Shown: positions 13,104 through 25,200 of the stretch, piece after piece
Layout of the letters: each line of letters begins with the position of its first letter
Numbering within the stretch: the stretch's first letter is position 1
From: Bradysia coprophila
Taxonomy: Eukaryota; Arthropoda; Insecta; Diptera; Sciaridae
NCBI RefSeq assembly: GCF_014529535.1
Contig: NW_023503292.1
Location: 124,001 to 188,000 of the forward strand
Reading direction: 5' to 3'
DNA: 64,000 nucleotides
Program-made: the position numbers and the translations under genes
The notes under the pieces: model-generated
Seen by the model: only the letters and a program-made list of their open reading frames with translations
Told to the model about the DNA's origin: nothing
The model's database searches: none

Positions 13104-16100
13104 ATGCATTTAAAGAGTTTTTCCCTAAAAAATTCGGTTTTATCAGTGGCAATATTTCTCTGCTTCGTCCGGCAATCGCATGAATTGTATGAGGATCAAA
13201 TCGGAAAATTTGATTGGTAAAATTTGTTTCAATGAAAAATGATGGATGTGATTCGACAACACACACTGAGCGCTGAACGAAATTATTTTCATTTCACAGG
13301 AAGCAGGATTTTGTCGGAAAGGTGAAAAATGCCTTCTTTGACGGCGACCGGATAATTGTAGCTACCGAACAGAATGTATTAGCCGCACTGAGCGTCCGAA
13401 CGGGAAGCATCCAATGGCGTAAAGTGTTGGAGAAAGACACTCGTGGCAGCATCCAGTATTTGCATGTCGTGCAGACGAACAAAAATGAGCTGACACGTTC
13501 CGGTGAATACAGTGACTATGATGTAATTACGGTTAGCGGAATCAATCCGGCTATGGTACGCGGTTGGAATCCCAGCACCGGTAACATCAACTGGGAATGG
13601 TCGCTGACACCGAATACGCCAGTGAACGGAGAGAATTCGTTGTGGTTCTATCAGGATTCCATTCTTTATCACGTCGTACCAGTGTATGGATCTCATATTG
13701 AAATCACCGGATATTATGCAAGTTCCGGTCAGCATGTCAAATCCACCACAACCAGAATATCCGCTCCGTGGATTGTGCAGGGCAAGTGTATTATGGCAGT
13801 TCCGTATTTCGCTTGTGCTATTGGTTCGCAGCTCGTCGGCGTTAACCTTTTGGCAGAGAGCAGTGTACTGGTAGCGAGAGATTTCGATCGAGACGTCAGT
13901 GGCAGTCCATTGAAATTGCTAAAGGTAATCAGGACCTACAATTCGATGCCATTTCCATCCGGGCAACTTTCTATTCTATTCTTTCTTTCGTTAGGGTGTG
14001 GATGCAACTGTTATTATTGGCAACGAGGCGTATACTCTGCAAGCTGACAAGGTGGTTCTCAAATCGACGACGGATGCGTTTAACTTTAATCTGAAAATTA
14101 GCAATGAAAACATACTCCTGTCCGGTGCTCTACAGGATGACAAGGTGATTAAAACAATACACGACCACTCGTGTTCACACAGAACGTTTACAATTCCGTG
14201 TCCTTTCAGTCCATTCGCATGCAATCCACCTACTTGGACAGTGGGAAAGCATACAACGATTTGTACATGGTGGCCAATTTCCCGGAAACGTTTGGATTGC
14301 CAGAAATATTGGACGTTCAATGCAAAAGCAAAGGCAGTGGTCCAGTTGCATGCCGAATGCTTCTATCGTCGGACAATGCTGCTTTGATTCTCATGCAACA
14401 AGGTATAAGTTTGAGGCTGGATACGAAAGGCAAATCGATTAACTCATTCCGACCATCCATTCTCTTAATGCAGGAAAGACGAAATGGGTGCGAGAAGAGG
14501 CTCTAGCGAACATTGTGGCTATCGAAATGATTGATCTACCGCTCGCTGATTTCGAAGGATCGATTGAGAGTGAATTGCAAAACAAAGATGGTAAGTTGAT
14601 GAGACGCGATCAATTCGAAATTGAATTTCAATTCAAAAAAAAATTAATTTAAATTTACATGAAATATTCAAGAGGAAAGTTACGTCAATTGTAAGTGAAG
14701 TTTGCTGTTTATGAAACGTGTGATCTGTTTATGGATTTGCTGGCTTGTTTTCTTAGTTTTTTTATTTTTTGGTTTTTTTCTTTTGATTTTTTAAGAAACG
14801 TGTGGCTTAGGGGTGGTCAATTCTGCGAAGCAATTGTAGCGCTTCTGGAAAATTTTCATTTTTTTTTGTTTTTTCGCCACCTGAAGTTGTTTGAGACCAT
14901 AGTCTGAAACAGGGTTTTTCGGAATCTGCGGAGAATTTATTTTTTGATGCTTTGTAAAATCGACCACCCCTAGTGTGACTTTTAGATGTAGATTTTTCGT
15001 TGAGTTTTTTCCGGGTATGTTTGTCGTTGCTTAGAAAATTGGATGTTCTGATTCACTTCGATCATCGGAACTCTTTCCGAAAAATTAGCGAATGTCATTC
15101 AGTCAGGGCTAATTATTCGGAGTACTCCGAATAATTCTGACAGTTTTTCAGCAATTAATTTTTTATTGGAATTATTCGAAGTTTCTCCGAATTTTCGGAA
15201 ATTAAATTCCCAATAATAAGCTGACGCAAATCTCGGGATCTACAGCTCCTAGGGTGCGTGTGCAAATAATGTGTATTCAGAATACCAGAATTCTTTTTGC
15301 CGAAAAAACCGAATACCGGGAAATTTAGCCAGGAGAAAAGAAGCGGGAAATTGATTAGAAATCGGAAAATGACTGGAAATCGAAAAATGACCAGAAAGCT
15401 GTAATTGGCCAGAAATGGTGAATTTGATTAGAAATCGAGAAATGACCAGAAATCGGGAGATGACTATGAATCGTGAAATGACAGGAAATAGGGAAAATGT
15501 AATAAATCGAGAAGCGAGAATAAATCGAGACAAAAATTTGCGCTCGCTTCGCTCCCCCCTTTCTGATGAAATGAAGAAAAACCGAGAAAAACGTTGTTTG
15601 TCAGCATTATCGAATAATTATGATGCTTCAGTAAGATTGTAATTAAATAATCTTTAAACCAGGAAATGCCAGCATTTTTACCGGAAAATCCCAATATTAT
15701 TATCGGGAAGTTTGATCGAATTTCAGTGTATACCGGAAAAATTGGAAAATCGGATTTGGATACTGGAAAAAAAAACATTATTTGCACACGCGTCTTCGGG
15801 ATAATGCAATTTAACCGAAAAAAAGGCAATGATGTATCTTGCTGGTCAGTTGCTACGAATTCTTAGGAGAAAATCAGGTGGTTCGTTGATGTAAATGATT
15901 TAGTACTGAATTCGGTAGCGCATTGTTTCATCGATTGAATTGCTTAAATAACCATCTGTGCTTGCTTATTACAATCGATGAGTCATTGACAGTATTTTCT
16001 TGTGTGATATTCAAATTGTTAAACATTTAAATTCAACTCAATTCAACCCATTGAGCTCCTATCGTAAGACTGTTTCCCTTGTTGTTGTTAACTGATGAAC

Positions 16101-18708
16101 GTATTTATTTTGGTCTGCACGTTTGTCACGTTAAATTTTGTTCGATATGAATGATCTATGAATTCCCTCAACCTACTTCCAGGGGATATATTCGGCACAC
16201 TACTCAGACGAATTTCCAACCAAATTCTCCAAATCCGAAACCTAATCCTGACAGTGGTTGGCCTGGATGCACATCGACCGGATCTAGCTACGGATGTTGA
16301 TTTGACGCGCGATGCTTTCGGATTACATAAAATGATTGTGGCCGTAACCGAATATGGAAAGGTTTGTAGTCGTCGTTGTTGTGATTGTTCTTCCGTGGAA
16401 CATGACGAAAACAATGATATTGACCCTTTGCTCTCTTCAGATATTTGGCATTGACAACATGTCGGGAAAGTATCACTGGATCAAACATTTACCGAATTTC
16501 AGTGGATTTAATGAGCACCAAAGTTTAAAAATTTTTGTCCAACGAACGTCCAGACATTTTCCCCATCCACCAATGTGTTCTGTAATCGGTAAAAATAAGG
16601 TAAAGTTCCTAGACATCGACTGTTCTATTCGTCTGTTCCTAACTTCCGTCCCAATCTCATTCCAATGGCAGAACAACGGCAACGGCATTTTGTATCAATT
16701 CAATCCAATTTCCGGTCAATCAATCAATGGAGGCATAACCACATTGGACTACAAAATTCAGCAGGTGTCACTCCTCCACGATACGGAAAGTGATTTCCTG
16801 AAAGCCATTCTGATATTGGATCAACAGAATCAAGTCCATGTGATACCGAAAGAGTCGGCCAATCTTGCACATAAAATGTATCTGTACACAGCCGATAAGA
16901 CGAAAGGAACGTTGTCGGGATTCTTCATCAACTACGCCAATAAGGTCAATAAGCATGTGTTAGAACGTTTAAAATAAAAAAAAATAAAAAAATTCTTTTC
17001 TCCACCAACGAATAGCAACTGGACGCGATACCGATATGGGAGATAAATTTGGGCGGAGCTGGAAATATACAGAAAATTACCAACATTGCCATGAAAAGTT
17101 CCATCGAACATGTTCATTCGCAGGGTCGTGTACTCAACGATCGATCGGTTCTGTACAAATACATTAATCCGAATTTGGTGGCTGTTGCTACCCAAGGACC
17201 CGATTCCATTCATAAATGTAAGTGCCAACGGTTAATGTCAATGCAAAGAAGGTTTTTCTGATCTTCCAATGTGTTTCCGACAGATGTATTGAACATCCAT
17301 TTAGTTGATGTTGTGTCCGGTGCCGTTGTACAATCGTTAACGCATCGTCGAGCTAAAGGTCCCATTCACATGGTGCACTCGGAAAACTGGCTCGTTTACT
17401 CCTATTACAACGATAAAGTGCGTCGTACCGAAATCAGTAAGAGCAATTGAAGTTACACAATCAGCGCACGCTCATTTTTGTCCATCGTTTCATTAGCTTC
17501 CGTTGAACTGTACGAAGGAAAGACCCAAGCGAACAGTACCATCTGGAGTTCATTGGACGCTCCACAAATGCCAATGGTCGAGAAGCAATCGTACATCGTG
17601 CCAGCAAGTGTTGTTTCACTGAAAGAAACAATCACCGAGAAGGGCATCACCAACAAGCACGTATTAAGTGCGTACGGTCAATCGATTGCGAATGGATTTT
17701 GATTTCAATTAAAATTTATTTTTCTCGTTCAGTTGCACTGTCCAATGGTGGAATAATTGAAATGCCGTGGGTGTTGCTGGACCCACGACGGCCGATATTA
17801 TTGCCGAATCAAGGACGCGAAGAAGGTGTCATTCCATACATTCCAGAACTACCTCTACCCAGCGAAAATGTGATTAATTATAACCAATCTGTAACAGCTG
17901 TTAAAGGCATTTATACCGCTCCAAGCGGACTTGAGAGCACCTGTCTGGTTGTTGTCTACGGTTTAGGTGAGTGAATTCTAAATGATCGGAAAGGTCCCAT
18001 CAAAAATCGGGATGTGCGATGCGAAGGCGTATTTGGGGTAACAGGGTTGGGCTGCACGAGTCGCGCTATGTTTGATGGAGTTTCGATATTTAGAGCCAAA
18101 ATTCCTGTAAAACGAGGGCAAAGTTCTTCTTTCATTCTTTCCTTAGACGACGTCAACATCTAACAACTCTTCTGTGAAGCAGAACTTTTGATTGAACCCG
18201 CGCTAACGGTAAATTTATGATTAGCGCTGGTTCAAGCAAAATTTTTGCTTCACAGAGGAGTTTTTAGATGTTGACGACGTCTCAGGAAAAAATGTTCGTG
18301 GAGTTGCAAGGAACAACTTTGCCCTTGAACGTCGTAAGGAAATTTGGTTTTACATATCGAAACTTTAAAAAATTAGCGCACGAATAGCACAGCCGAACCT
18401 TCCTGTGAGATTTTTGTTTGATCATAGCTTACAAACGGTCTTTAAAACTACCGTAAAAAAGACATCTTCAAACGACACATAAGTGACCATCCCCGATCCC
18501 AACGTCTCAATTTAAAATTAATTTTTTTTTGCTTTCATACGTTACAGACTTCTTTGTGACACGAATCGCTCCATCGAAGAGTTTTGATCTCCTAAAAGAG
18601 GACTTTGACTACATTCTAATCACTGTGGTGCTGGCCGCTCTGACCATTTCGTCTTGTGTCGCCAAACACTTATCATCACGGAAAACGATTAAACAAGCGT
18701 GGAAATAG
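13104..18708 (+). CDS. EMC1: ER membrane protein complex subunit 1
   Basis: EMC1 is the largest, single-pass subunit of the EMC, which inserts tail-anchored and multipass proteins into the ER membrane. Thirteen exons: 13104-13216, 13300-13924, 13995-14144, 14210-14402, 14474-14590, 16183-16361, 16441-16599, 16672-16944, 17016-17217, 17284-17436, 17497-17667, 17733-17966 and 18548-18708. They join to 909 codons plus stop with consistent phases; vertebrate EMC1 is somewhat longer. The N-terminus is a signal peptide (LSVAIFLCFV) followed by LYEDQIGKFDWKQDFVGKVK. The lumenal part is a PQQ-like beta-propeller (GDRIIVATEQNVLAALSVRT, then GSIQWRK). The C-terminal DUF1620 region ends in DFFVTRIAPSKSFDLLKEDF, a membrane segment (YILITVVLAALTISSCVA) and a basic cytosolic tail. 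Introns 5 (1.6 kb) and 12 (0.58 kb) carry transposon relics; the rest are 55-85 bases. Confidence 0.95.
15104..15224. repeat. Short CAGGGCTAATTATTCGG foldback relic in EMC1 intron 5
   Basis: It begins CAGGGCTAATTATTCGG and ends with AATAATAAGCTGA, a decayed match to the ending of the 3539-3978 element. The interior alternates CCGAATAATTC and GGAATTATTCG. It is probably a small member of that family; ends are approximate. Confidence 0.45.
15251..15794. mobile_element. TIR element with internal GAAATCGGAAAATGAC repeats, in EMC1 intron 5
   Basis: GCGTGTGCAAATAATGT at the left is matched by ACATTATTTGCACACGCG at the right, giving about 18-bp terminal inverted repeats 540 bases apart. Between 15340 and 15540 are around ten degenerate copies of a 15-19 base unit built on AGAAATCGGGAAATGAC. 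No protein of its own is convincing, so it would be non-autonomous. A clear target duplication was not found. Confidence 0.6.
18144..18284. repeat. Hairpin MITE in EMC1 intron 12
   Basis: GACGTCAACATCTAA at the left and TTTAGATGTTGACGACGTC at the right are complementary. Inner arms (CTGTGAAGCA, GAACCCGCGCTAA) are also mirrored (TGCTTCACAG, TTAGCGCTGGTTC). The whole is a 140-base imperfect hairpin inside the last intron. Confidence 0.7.
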
Positions 18709-18988
18709 ACAGTCGTACAGTGCGCGGCAACATTTCTCTTTTGTTTTTCTTTTGTTCATTTTGAAAATTAGGAATTTTGTTTGTGACTCTTCGTTATTTA
18801 ATTAGTATCCAAAGGCTAGTATAAGTATTTAAATTCTGCGCCGTAGAGATAATAATTCTTAAATTTAACATTCAGTGCCACCCAACCCCCATTCTGGTAG
18901 TGGTTTATAGTGGAGTTAATTGACAATTATTTTTTGTTTGTTTGATTCCGTTTAAAACTTCATTTTTAGTGCAATTTAACTTGATTCC

Positions 18989-18994
18989 AATAAA
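18989..18994 (+). promoter_or_regulatory. Poly(A) signal of EMC1
   Basis: AATAAA about 280 bases after the EMC1 stop, in AT-rich sequence and followed by T-rich sequence. It is the best candidate for the EMC1 3' end. Confidence 0.5.
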
Positions 18995-19335
18995 ATATAT
19001 TTATCGATCCCTACGACCTTCTCACCGTAATTTGCATAGAACTCCCACTCCCACTTAATGATAAACATCCAGCAATTTTTGTATATTTCGTATCAATCGA
19101 CGGTACGAATAAAAATCAATAAAAACGGAAAATTTGTTATAAAGCGAAGTTGATTGGTTTTTTTGATATTATTTTGGTAGAAGTATATGGAAACCATCAG
19201 AACGAGGCCCTGGACAGTTCCTAGAACTTTTGGCTCAACAGTGTTTCTTCGACTAGACTGACAGAGTCGTTGAAATTCTACCGGAAGTAGTTTTTTTGTC
19301 CACTTTGATAACATGAAATAAATATTGGAACAGTC

Positions 19336-20046
19336 ATGGACAACAATACAATCCGAATTTGCATTGGCTTACGTTTAGGCTGCAATATTTGTTCAACACA
19401 CACATGCATATGCGGTTCTCTGGTGTTGCCTAATGGTTTACATGGATTGAGCTGCTCAAAATGTATTGCAAAATATGAGCGGCATATCATAATGAATGAT
19501 ATCATCCACAGATCATTATCATCATTGCATATTCCCGCTAACTTAGAACCAAGGGGTTTGTCAAGAAATGACGGAAAAAGACTGGATGGTGTCACACTGA
19601 CTCCATGGTTGAAAGGAAAACCACTCGTTTGGGATGCAACCTGTGTCGATACTTTCGCAGACTCATATTTATCAAAAACATCTACAAAGGCTAGACAACT
19701 TGCAGATTATGCAGCGTCTCAGAAGCACAAACATTATTCAGAACTTTTGTCTTCTAACAATTATATTCTATTAGCCTTCGCTGTTGAAACTATGGGCCCG
19801 TGGAGTGAAGAAGCATTAAATTTCGTAGACAAAATCGGCCATAAACTACAAGAGTTGACTGGAGACAAAAGATCAAAATTCTTTCTAATACAGAGAATGT
19901 CAATGGAAATACAAAGACACAACGCCGCTTGTATTATGGGCACAATTTCCACGAATAAAACATTGGAAGAAGTTTTCTATTTATAAATATGTTAAACTTG
20001 TATATATAAAATAAAAAATAAAAAAGCAAAAAAAAAAAAAAAATAA
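19336..20046 (+). mobile_element. 3' end of a non-LTR retrotransposon with poly(A) tail
   Basis: An open frame of 216 residues (19336-19986) matches the C-terminal tail found after the reverse transcriptase in a group of non-LTR (LINE) elements. It has HTCICGSLVLPNGLHGLSC with paired Cys and His residues, NDIIHRSL, DGKRLDGVTLTPW and VWDATCVDTFADSYL. It ends AACIMGTI, then a stop, a short 3' UTR with AATAAA-like runs and an A-run at about 20029-20043. The reverse transcriptase itself is absent, so the copy is 5' truncated at about 19330, as is usual for LINE insertions. The frame is still open, which suggests a fairly young copy. The target duplication was not resolved. Confidence 0.75.
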
Positions 20047-20066
20047 ATAGCGGGTTTTGGTTTTCA

Positions 20067-20163
20067 GCCATTTTAGGTGAAAAAATGATCATTTTCTCAC
20101 CCAATATAGCTGATCCCGCCATTTTAGGGTAGAAAATGATTATTTTCTCACCTAAAATGGCGC
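20067..20163. repeat. Foldback repeat AGCCATTTTAGGTGA
   Basis: AGCCATTTTAGGTGAAAAAA near 20067 is mirrored by ATTTTCTCACCTAAAATGGC near 20143. Two further copies of the same motif lie between them. It sits directly beside the LINE poly(A) tail. Confidence 0.6.
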
Positions 20164-20728
20164 CTCTCAGAATGACAACAAAACGCCATTTTCACAATGC
20201 TTCATAGTGGACAAAATAAGGATTTTCACATCGCTCGCATGACAAATAAGTTACCATTTCATTATAAGGAAGGTGATTCGGCTTTATGAATGTACTTCTT
20301 CTAAGACATATTTTCTGTAAAAATTTCACCGTAACAAAGTTACAAAGTCAAGGTTATTACAATAGGCAATACAAATATTGTTAGCTAATGTCATACATAA
20401 CACTAGGCAACAGAGGCCATGTACACGGATGGTGACATAGTTGGATAGGTTTTGGTGTCCTGAATTTGGAACACACCGCCGTTCCTCCCAGTGACGTCTG
20501 CGATCACTTTTCTGTGGTGATGTAATGTACAGTGTCTTTGTTTCGATAGATGTGTCTATCACAGTCACTGAACGTGATTATAGAGGGGAAAGGGAAGAGC
20601 AAGTAAAGCTCTGTAAGTGCGATGTTCCTATCAGCTACACGGTTTTTCATTATTGTCTGTTTAGTCCGTTACCAACTGGTAACGTTAAAGAAAACCGACA
20701 TAGTTATGGTATGTCAGCATGATATATG

Positions 20729-21400
20729 CCTGAAAATCGTGGTTTTAGTTCGAATCGACAACGGATCCAGTCAGTCTGAGATGATAGATGTATGATTCTT
20801 CACTGAGCTCTCCGAGCCGTGTTACATTTTAACAAACCAGTTTAACGCCGTGGTAAACATCGGCATTAAATTTCGTCGCGAAAAATCATAGTACCAGAAT
20901 CTTGTCTTCACGAACCCAACCTCTTTCATCAGAATAGATGATATTGAACCGATGTGATAAAGTTCAATCAGTTGAGCACCCGCAAAACCTTCCGAGGATA
21001 AAATTTCGAATGCAAACAAAGCTCCATCCTTTTTGCCATAGTATTCCACCAATGTGCAGTAAGATAAAAATGTCTAGTTGAGAGACAATTAAACTTTCTG
21101 ACGAATTATAACAGCGAGTAACGGCCTTCCATACACTAAGTTGAGGATATGAAATTTGCAAATTTTACCGTTGAAAGAGTGACTAAAAACGATGTCAATT
21201 GAATGATGATAATCTGAATGGTGAAACATTTGTTTACGAGTACCACAAACGATGCAATTCGACCGTGCAAAGCAGCGACATAGTCTAATTCGTCGCTAAC
21301 ATCAGGCGAGTCTGATTTGCATTCCCTTTTCAAATGCGCTATGAGGGTGGTTGTCTTTGAATTCAAAATTTCATAGAACCGAACACTAAAACGTTGAATC
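20729..21400 (-). pseudogene. Partial duplicate of the gustatory receptor gene (exon 1 3' part and exon 2)
   Basis: This is a close copy of 40829-41490. It keeps the last third of receptor exon 1 (SKTTTLIAHLKRECKSDSPD through SFLVTLST), the donor GGTAAAATTT, the intron, and a complete 153-base exon 2 at 21073-20921 (TFLSYCTLVEYYGKKDGALF through SISSILMKE). Both pieces are still open and in phase. It lacks the first two thirds of exon 1 and exons 3-5, including the family's TM7 motif, so it cannot make a receptor. It starts at 20729, just where the parent's exon 3 would lie, and ends at about 21395, where it joins a piece of Rrp45. Confidence 0.85.
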
Positions 21401-21720
21401 TATCAAATTGTCTCAAATCGATGGGCAGACCTTTATATCTGTAACTTTTCGTCGTCCTCACTCATCCGTTCATCGTCATCATTATCATCGGCTTGGTTAA
21501 TTAACTTAATGCTTATTCATACTAACCAGGTGGTTTGTGGACCTGTCGCAATATCTTATCAATCAGAGAGTAAGTGAAAGATGGATACACAATATCCAAT
21601 TAGGTCAAGGTCAGTCATTTTAGCGGAACAATAAATTTGCTTCGGAAACCCATTCTTTCATAGCCGCCGAAACCACAATTGCAGTTGCACAGACAAAAGT
21701 GATTTTTATACTTACGTTTT
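21401..21720 (-). pseudogene. Partial duplicate of Rrp45 (parts of exons 4-5 and introns)
   Basis: Bases 21402-21520 match 46921-47045 (exon 5 end and donor region of Rrp45), with small indels. Bases 21640-21720 match 47345-47440 (exon 4 start and its acceptor region). The copy is broken by deletions and base changes and is not translatable. It is in the same orientation and order relative to the receptor fragment as the parents are at 40.4-48.2 kb. Confidence 0.75.
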
Positions 21721-22100
21721 GAAACTAAAAATGTACAAACTGGGTAGGACGATTGTTTCCCATGGGACTTTAGGATTTTAAAATGTAACGTAATGTTTAA
21801 GGTAATGATTCAAATTCGTTTTCCATGTATTTTCGTGTTCCATTAATTGTTATGTTGTGCTCTTAATTCAAAACAAAGACTTCAAATATTTCCTTTTTTT
21901 ATTTCATCAATTTCAGAACTCAAAATATTAAAATTATATCGAGACACTTTTCTACTTGAATCCCCCTTTTTTGTCACGAGTGACGAAAATAGCTATTTTG
22001 CTAGCTAGTTAGTACATGGGGGATTTTGCATGGGTTGTCTGCGCACACCCAGTAGAGTTTAAGCTTTGAATCACTTGGATAACGTTTTTTCTTTTCGATT

Positions 22101-22518
22101 CTTAAGAGGCACCGGCACTTAGCTAAAATTGTAGCCTTCATTTGTGTGCCTCATATTCCATTTTTAATGATATCTTTTCATCAGAATCCTTTTTCAAAAA
22201 TGTACGACCGCAATTCCGACCACGAATGTGTTAGCTTTAAATCAAAATAAGTGTTGGTTGTAGTGGTTTGACCAGCTCTGAGAAAAGTGAGCAGTTTAAT
22301 GAAATTTTCATAAACTGTTCATTGTTCTCAGAGCTGGTCAAACTGCTACAACCAAATCTATTTTCTGTTGAAAGCTAACACATTCGTGGTCGGAATTGCG
22401 GTCGTACATTTTTGAAAAAGGATTCTGGTGGAAAGATATCATCAAAAGTAAACTAAAATCCAGTATTTAAAAATCGCCCTAATGTATGCTTTTCGGCAAA
22501 GTACCGGTGCCTCTTAAG
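22101..22518. mobile_element. 418-bp palindromic MITE
   Basis: The element begins CTTAAGAGGCACCGG and ends CCGGTGCCTCTTAAG. Much of the interior is also mirrored: GTACGACCGCAATTCCGACC against the complement at 22390-22410, and GTTTGACCAGCTCTGAGAA against TTCTCAGAGCTGGTCAAAC around a short centre near 22300. It codes for nothing obvious. A target duplication is not evident beyond TT. Confidence 0.75.
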
Positions 22519-22828
22519 TTAATTTAACATTATCACAATGCAGGACACTCCACCATCATGGAAGTATATGTAACATCGCCATATGATGTGAATATTCCCT
22601 GGAAAAAGTATTTTTTTGAATTCTAAAACATTTTTTAATTGATACATGAGACGGACAATCGAGGCTTGCCAAGATTGCCTCTCATGTATCGATATCTTAT
22701 TTTATCATATATGAGCAAAAACGATACAACAATAATTCTGCGATTAGTCAACAGGAATATATCCAGAATATCTCACCGAAGATTCAAAATGAAAAGTGTG
22801 AAAGCATAGCTAACGCTCAACACACACG

Positions 22829-22935
22829 AGACATTGGAAACACCTGTTGGTTCTAGTTTTCATTGACAGTTGTAGCAATCGTGATCTACGACATTTTCGT
22901 CATAAAAACTGGGACCAAGAAATGTTTTCAATATC
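22829..22935. repeat. Short foldback related to 48447-48600
   Basis: GGTTCTAGTTTTCATTGACA at the left recurs at 48474 in the other element, as does CGTCATAAAAACTGGGACCA at the right (compare 48557). The arms pair with each other. It is a second, more decayed member of that family. Confidence 0.55.
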
Positions 22936-23359
22936 TGCTATGTGTTAAGCATAACGTTCATATAATGAAGTATCAAAAATTGTCTTTTCGGTTCATTTTT
23001 CTCAGTAGGAAAGATTGATTGTAACGGAGTGCGAAAGAAATTCTATTGGTTAATTCTGAAAAACCATTTTTCAAACTCAGGCGCGCGTGCGAATAGTCTA
23101 TTATACACTAATCGCACGCGCGTGCCATTAGTCAATTCGTATAAAAAATTATCATCGGAGTGTAGGTTACTCTTAATTGTTCTTAGATATATATATATAT
23201 CGATAGCGACTGACGCTCTACAATTTTTAGCCCCGTACGAAGTACGAAGGGGCTTATAGGATTACGATGCCGTGTGTAATTGATGGAATTCGAAGCAGAC
23301 GGTAAGTGCAAAGTGTTTCCCTATGTTTATAGATGACGAATCCGCAATAAAAATTTGGG

Positions 23360-23412
23360 CCGTCTGTCCGTCTGTCCGTCTGTCCGTCTGTCCGTCTGTC
23401 CGTCTGTCCGTC
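23360..23412. repeat. GTCTGTCC microsatellite
   Basis: About six and a half copies of the 8-base unit GTCTGTCC, inside the left part of the HINE-like element. Confidence 0.9.
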
Positions 23413-23700
23413 ACGTCGATATCTTGAGTAAATCAAATCCGATTTCAAAAATTTTTTTTTTCCCTGAAAGATAGTCAAAATAGTGAGGCTAAGTTCGAAG
23501 ATGGGCATATTCGGGTCGGCCCTTCGTGAGTTAGGGCCACCTAAGTGATTTAAGGTCTTTTGGTGATATTTATGGCAAAATAAACGATGGAAATGTAAAT
23601 GACACGGCAAATGATAGGTATTGTCAATACCAATCCAGGAAAAAAAAGTTTTTTAAAATCGGGTGAGTGGACCGTGAGTTAGGGCCTTAGAAGTGAAAAG

Positions 23701-25200
23701 CTACTAGGGCCCTATGTGTATTTTACATAGAACTCAAGTAAATTTCATCCGTTTTTCGTAATTTTTGTTTCATTTGAAAGATAATCGAACACCGAATAGA
23801 ATGTTGTTGAAAAAAATTAAATTTGGGTCCTTGGACTAAGGCCGCTACTAGGGCCCTATGTGTATTTTACATATAACTCGAGCAAATTTCATCCGTTTTT
23901 CGTAATTTTTGTTTCATTTGGAAGGTAATCAAAGGCCGAATAGAATGTTGTTGAAAAAAAATTAAATTTGGGTCCTCGGACTAAGGCCGCTACTAGGGCC
24001 CTATGTGTATTTTACATATAACTCGAGCAAATTTCATCCGTTTTTCGTAATTTTTGTTTCATTTGAAAGGTAATCAAAGGCCGAATAGAATGTTGTTGAA
24101 AAAAAATTAAATTTGGGTCCTCGGACTAAGGCCGCTACTAGGGCCCTATGTGTATTTTACATACAACTCGAGCAAATTTCATCCGTTTTTCGTAATTTTT
24201 GTTTCATTTGAAAGGTAATCAAAGGCCGAATAGAATGTTGTTGAAAAAAAATTAAATTTGGGTCCTCGGACTAAGGCCGCTACTAGGGCCCTATGTGTAT
24301 TTTACATATAACTCGAGCAAATTTCATCCGTTTTTCGTAATTTTTGTTTCATTTGAAAGGTAATCAAAGGCCGAATAGAATGTTGTTGAAAAAAAAATTA
24401 AATTTGGGTCCTCGGACTAAGGCCGCTACTAGGGCCCTATGTGTATTTTACATATAACTCGAGCAAATTTCATCCGTTTTTCGTAATTTTTGTTTCATTT
24501 GGAAGGTAATCAAAGGCCGAATAGAATGTTGTTGAAAAAAAATTAAATTTGGGTCCTCGGACTAAGGCCGCTACTAGGGCCCTATGCGTATTTTACATAC
24601 AACTCGAGTAAATTTCATCCGTTTTTCGTAATTTTTGTTTCATTTGAAAGATAATCGAACACCGAATAGAATGTAGTTGAAAAAAAAAAATTGGGTCCCT
24701 GGACTAAGGCCGCTACTAGGGCCCTATGTGTATTTTACATATAACTCGAGCAAATTTCATCCGTTTTTCGTAATTTTTGTTTCATTTGGAAGGTAATCAA
24801 AGGCCGAATAGAATGTTGTTGAAAAAAAATTAAATTCGGGTCCTCGGATTAAGGCCGCTACTAGGGCCCTATGTGTATTTTACATATAACTCGAGCAAAT
24901 TTCATCCGTTTTTCGTAATTTTTGTTTCATTTGGAAGGTAATCAAAGGCCGAATAGAATGTTGTTGAAAAAAAATTAAATTCGGGTCCTCGGATTAAGGC
25001 CGCTACTAGGGCCCTATGTGTATTTTACATATAACTCGAGCAAATTTCATCCGTTTTTCGTAATTTTTGTTTCATTTGGAAGGTAATCAAAGGCCGAATA
25101 GAATGTAGTTGAAAAAAAAAATTGGGATCCTCGGACTCAGGCCGATACTAGGCCCTATGTGTATTTATACTCAATAAATTAAAATTTTAGGGCTATTTGA
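23701..25200. repeat. 145-bp tandem satellite array, about ten units
   Basis: Units begin CTACTAGGGCCCTATGTG at 23701, 23845, 23990, 24135, 24280, 24426, 24571, 24713, 24858 and 25003, with a decayed unit at about 25144. Spacing is 142-146 bases and unit-to-unit identity is high in the centre. Length differences come mostly from the A-run and a short deletion after GTTGAAAAA. First and last units are most diverged, as expected if unequal exchange homogenises the middle. Confidence 0.92.

Noticed and set aside
14145..14182. A 38-base intron in EMC1
   Set aside because: First read as an intron ending at CACACAG, but the acceptor TCCTTTCAG at 14209 gives a normal 65-base intron and keeps the frame into SIRMQSTYLDSG.
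23254..23610. 118-residue open frame with Arg-Thr-Asp-Gly-Gln repeats
   Set aside because: It is the translation of the GTCTGTCC microsatellite inside the HINE-like element.
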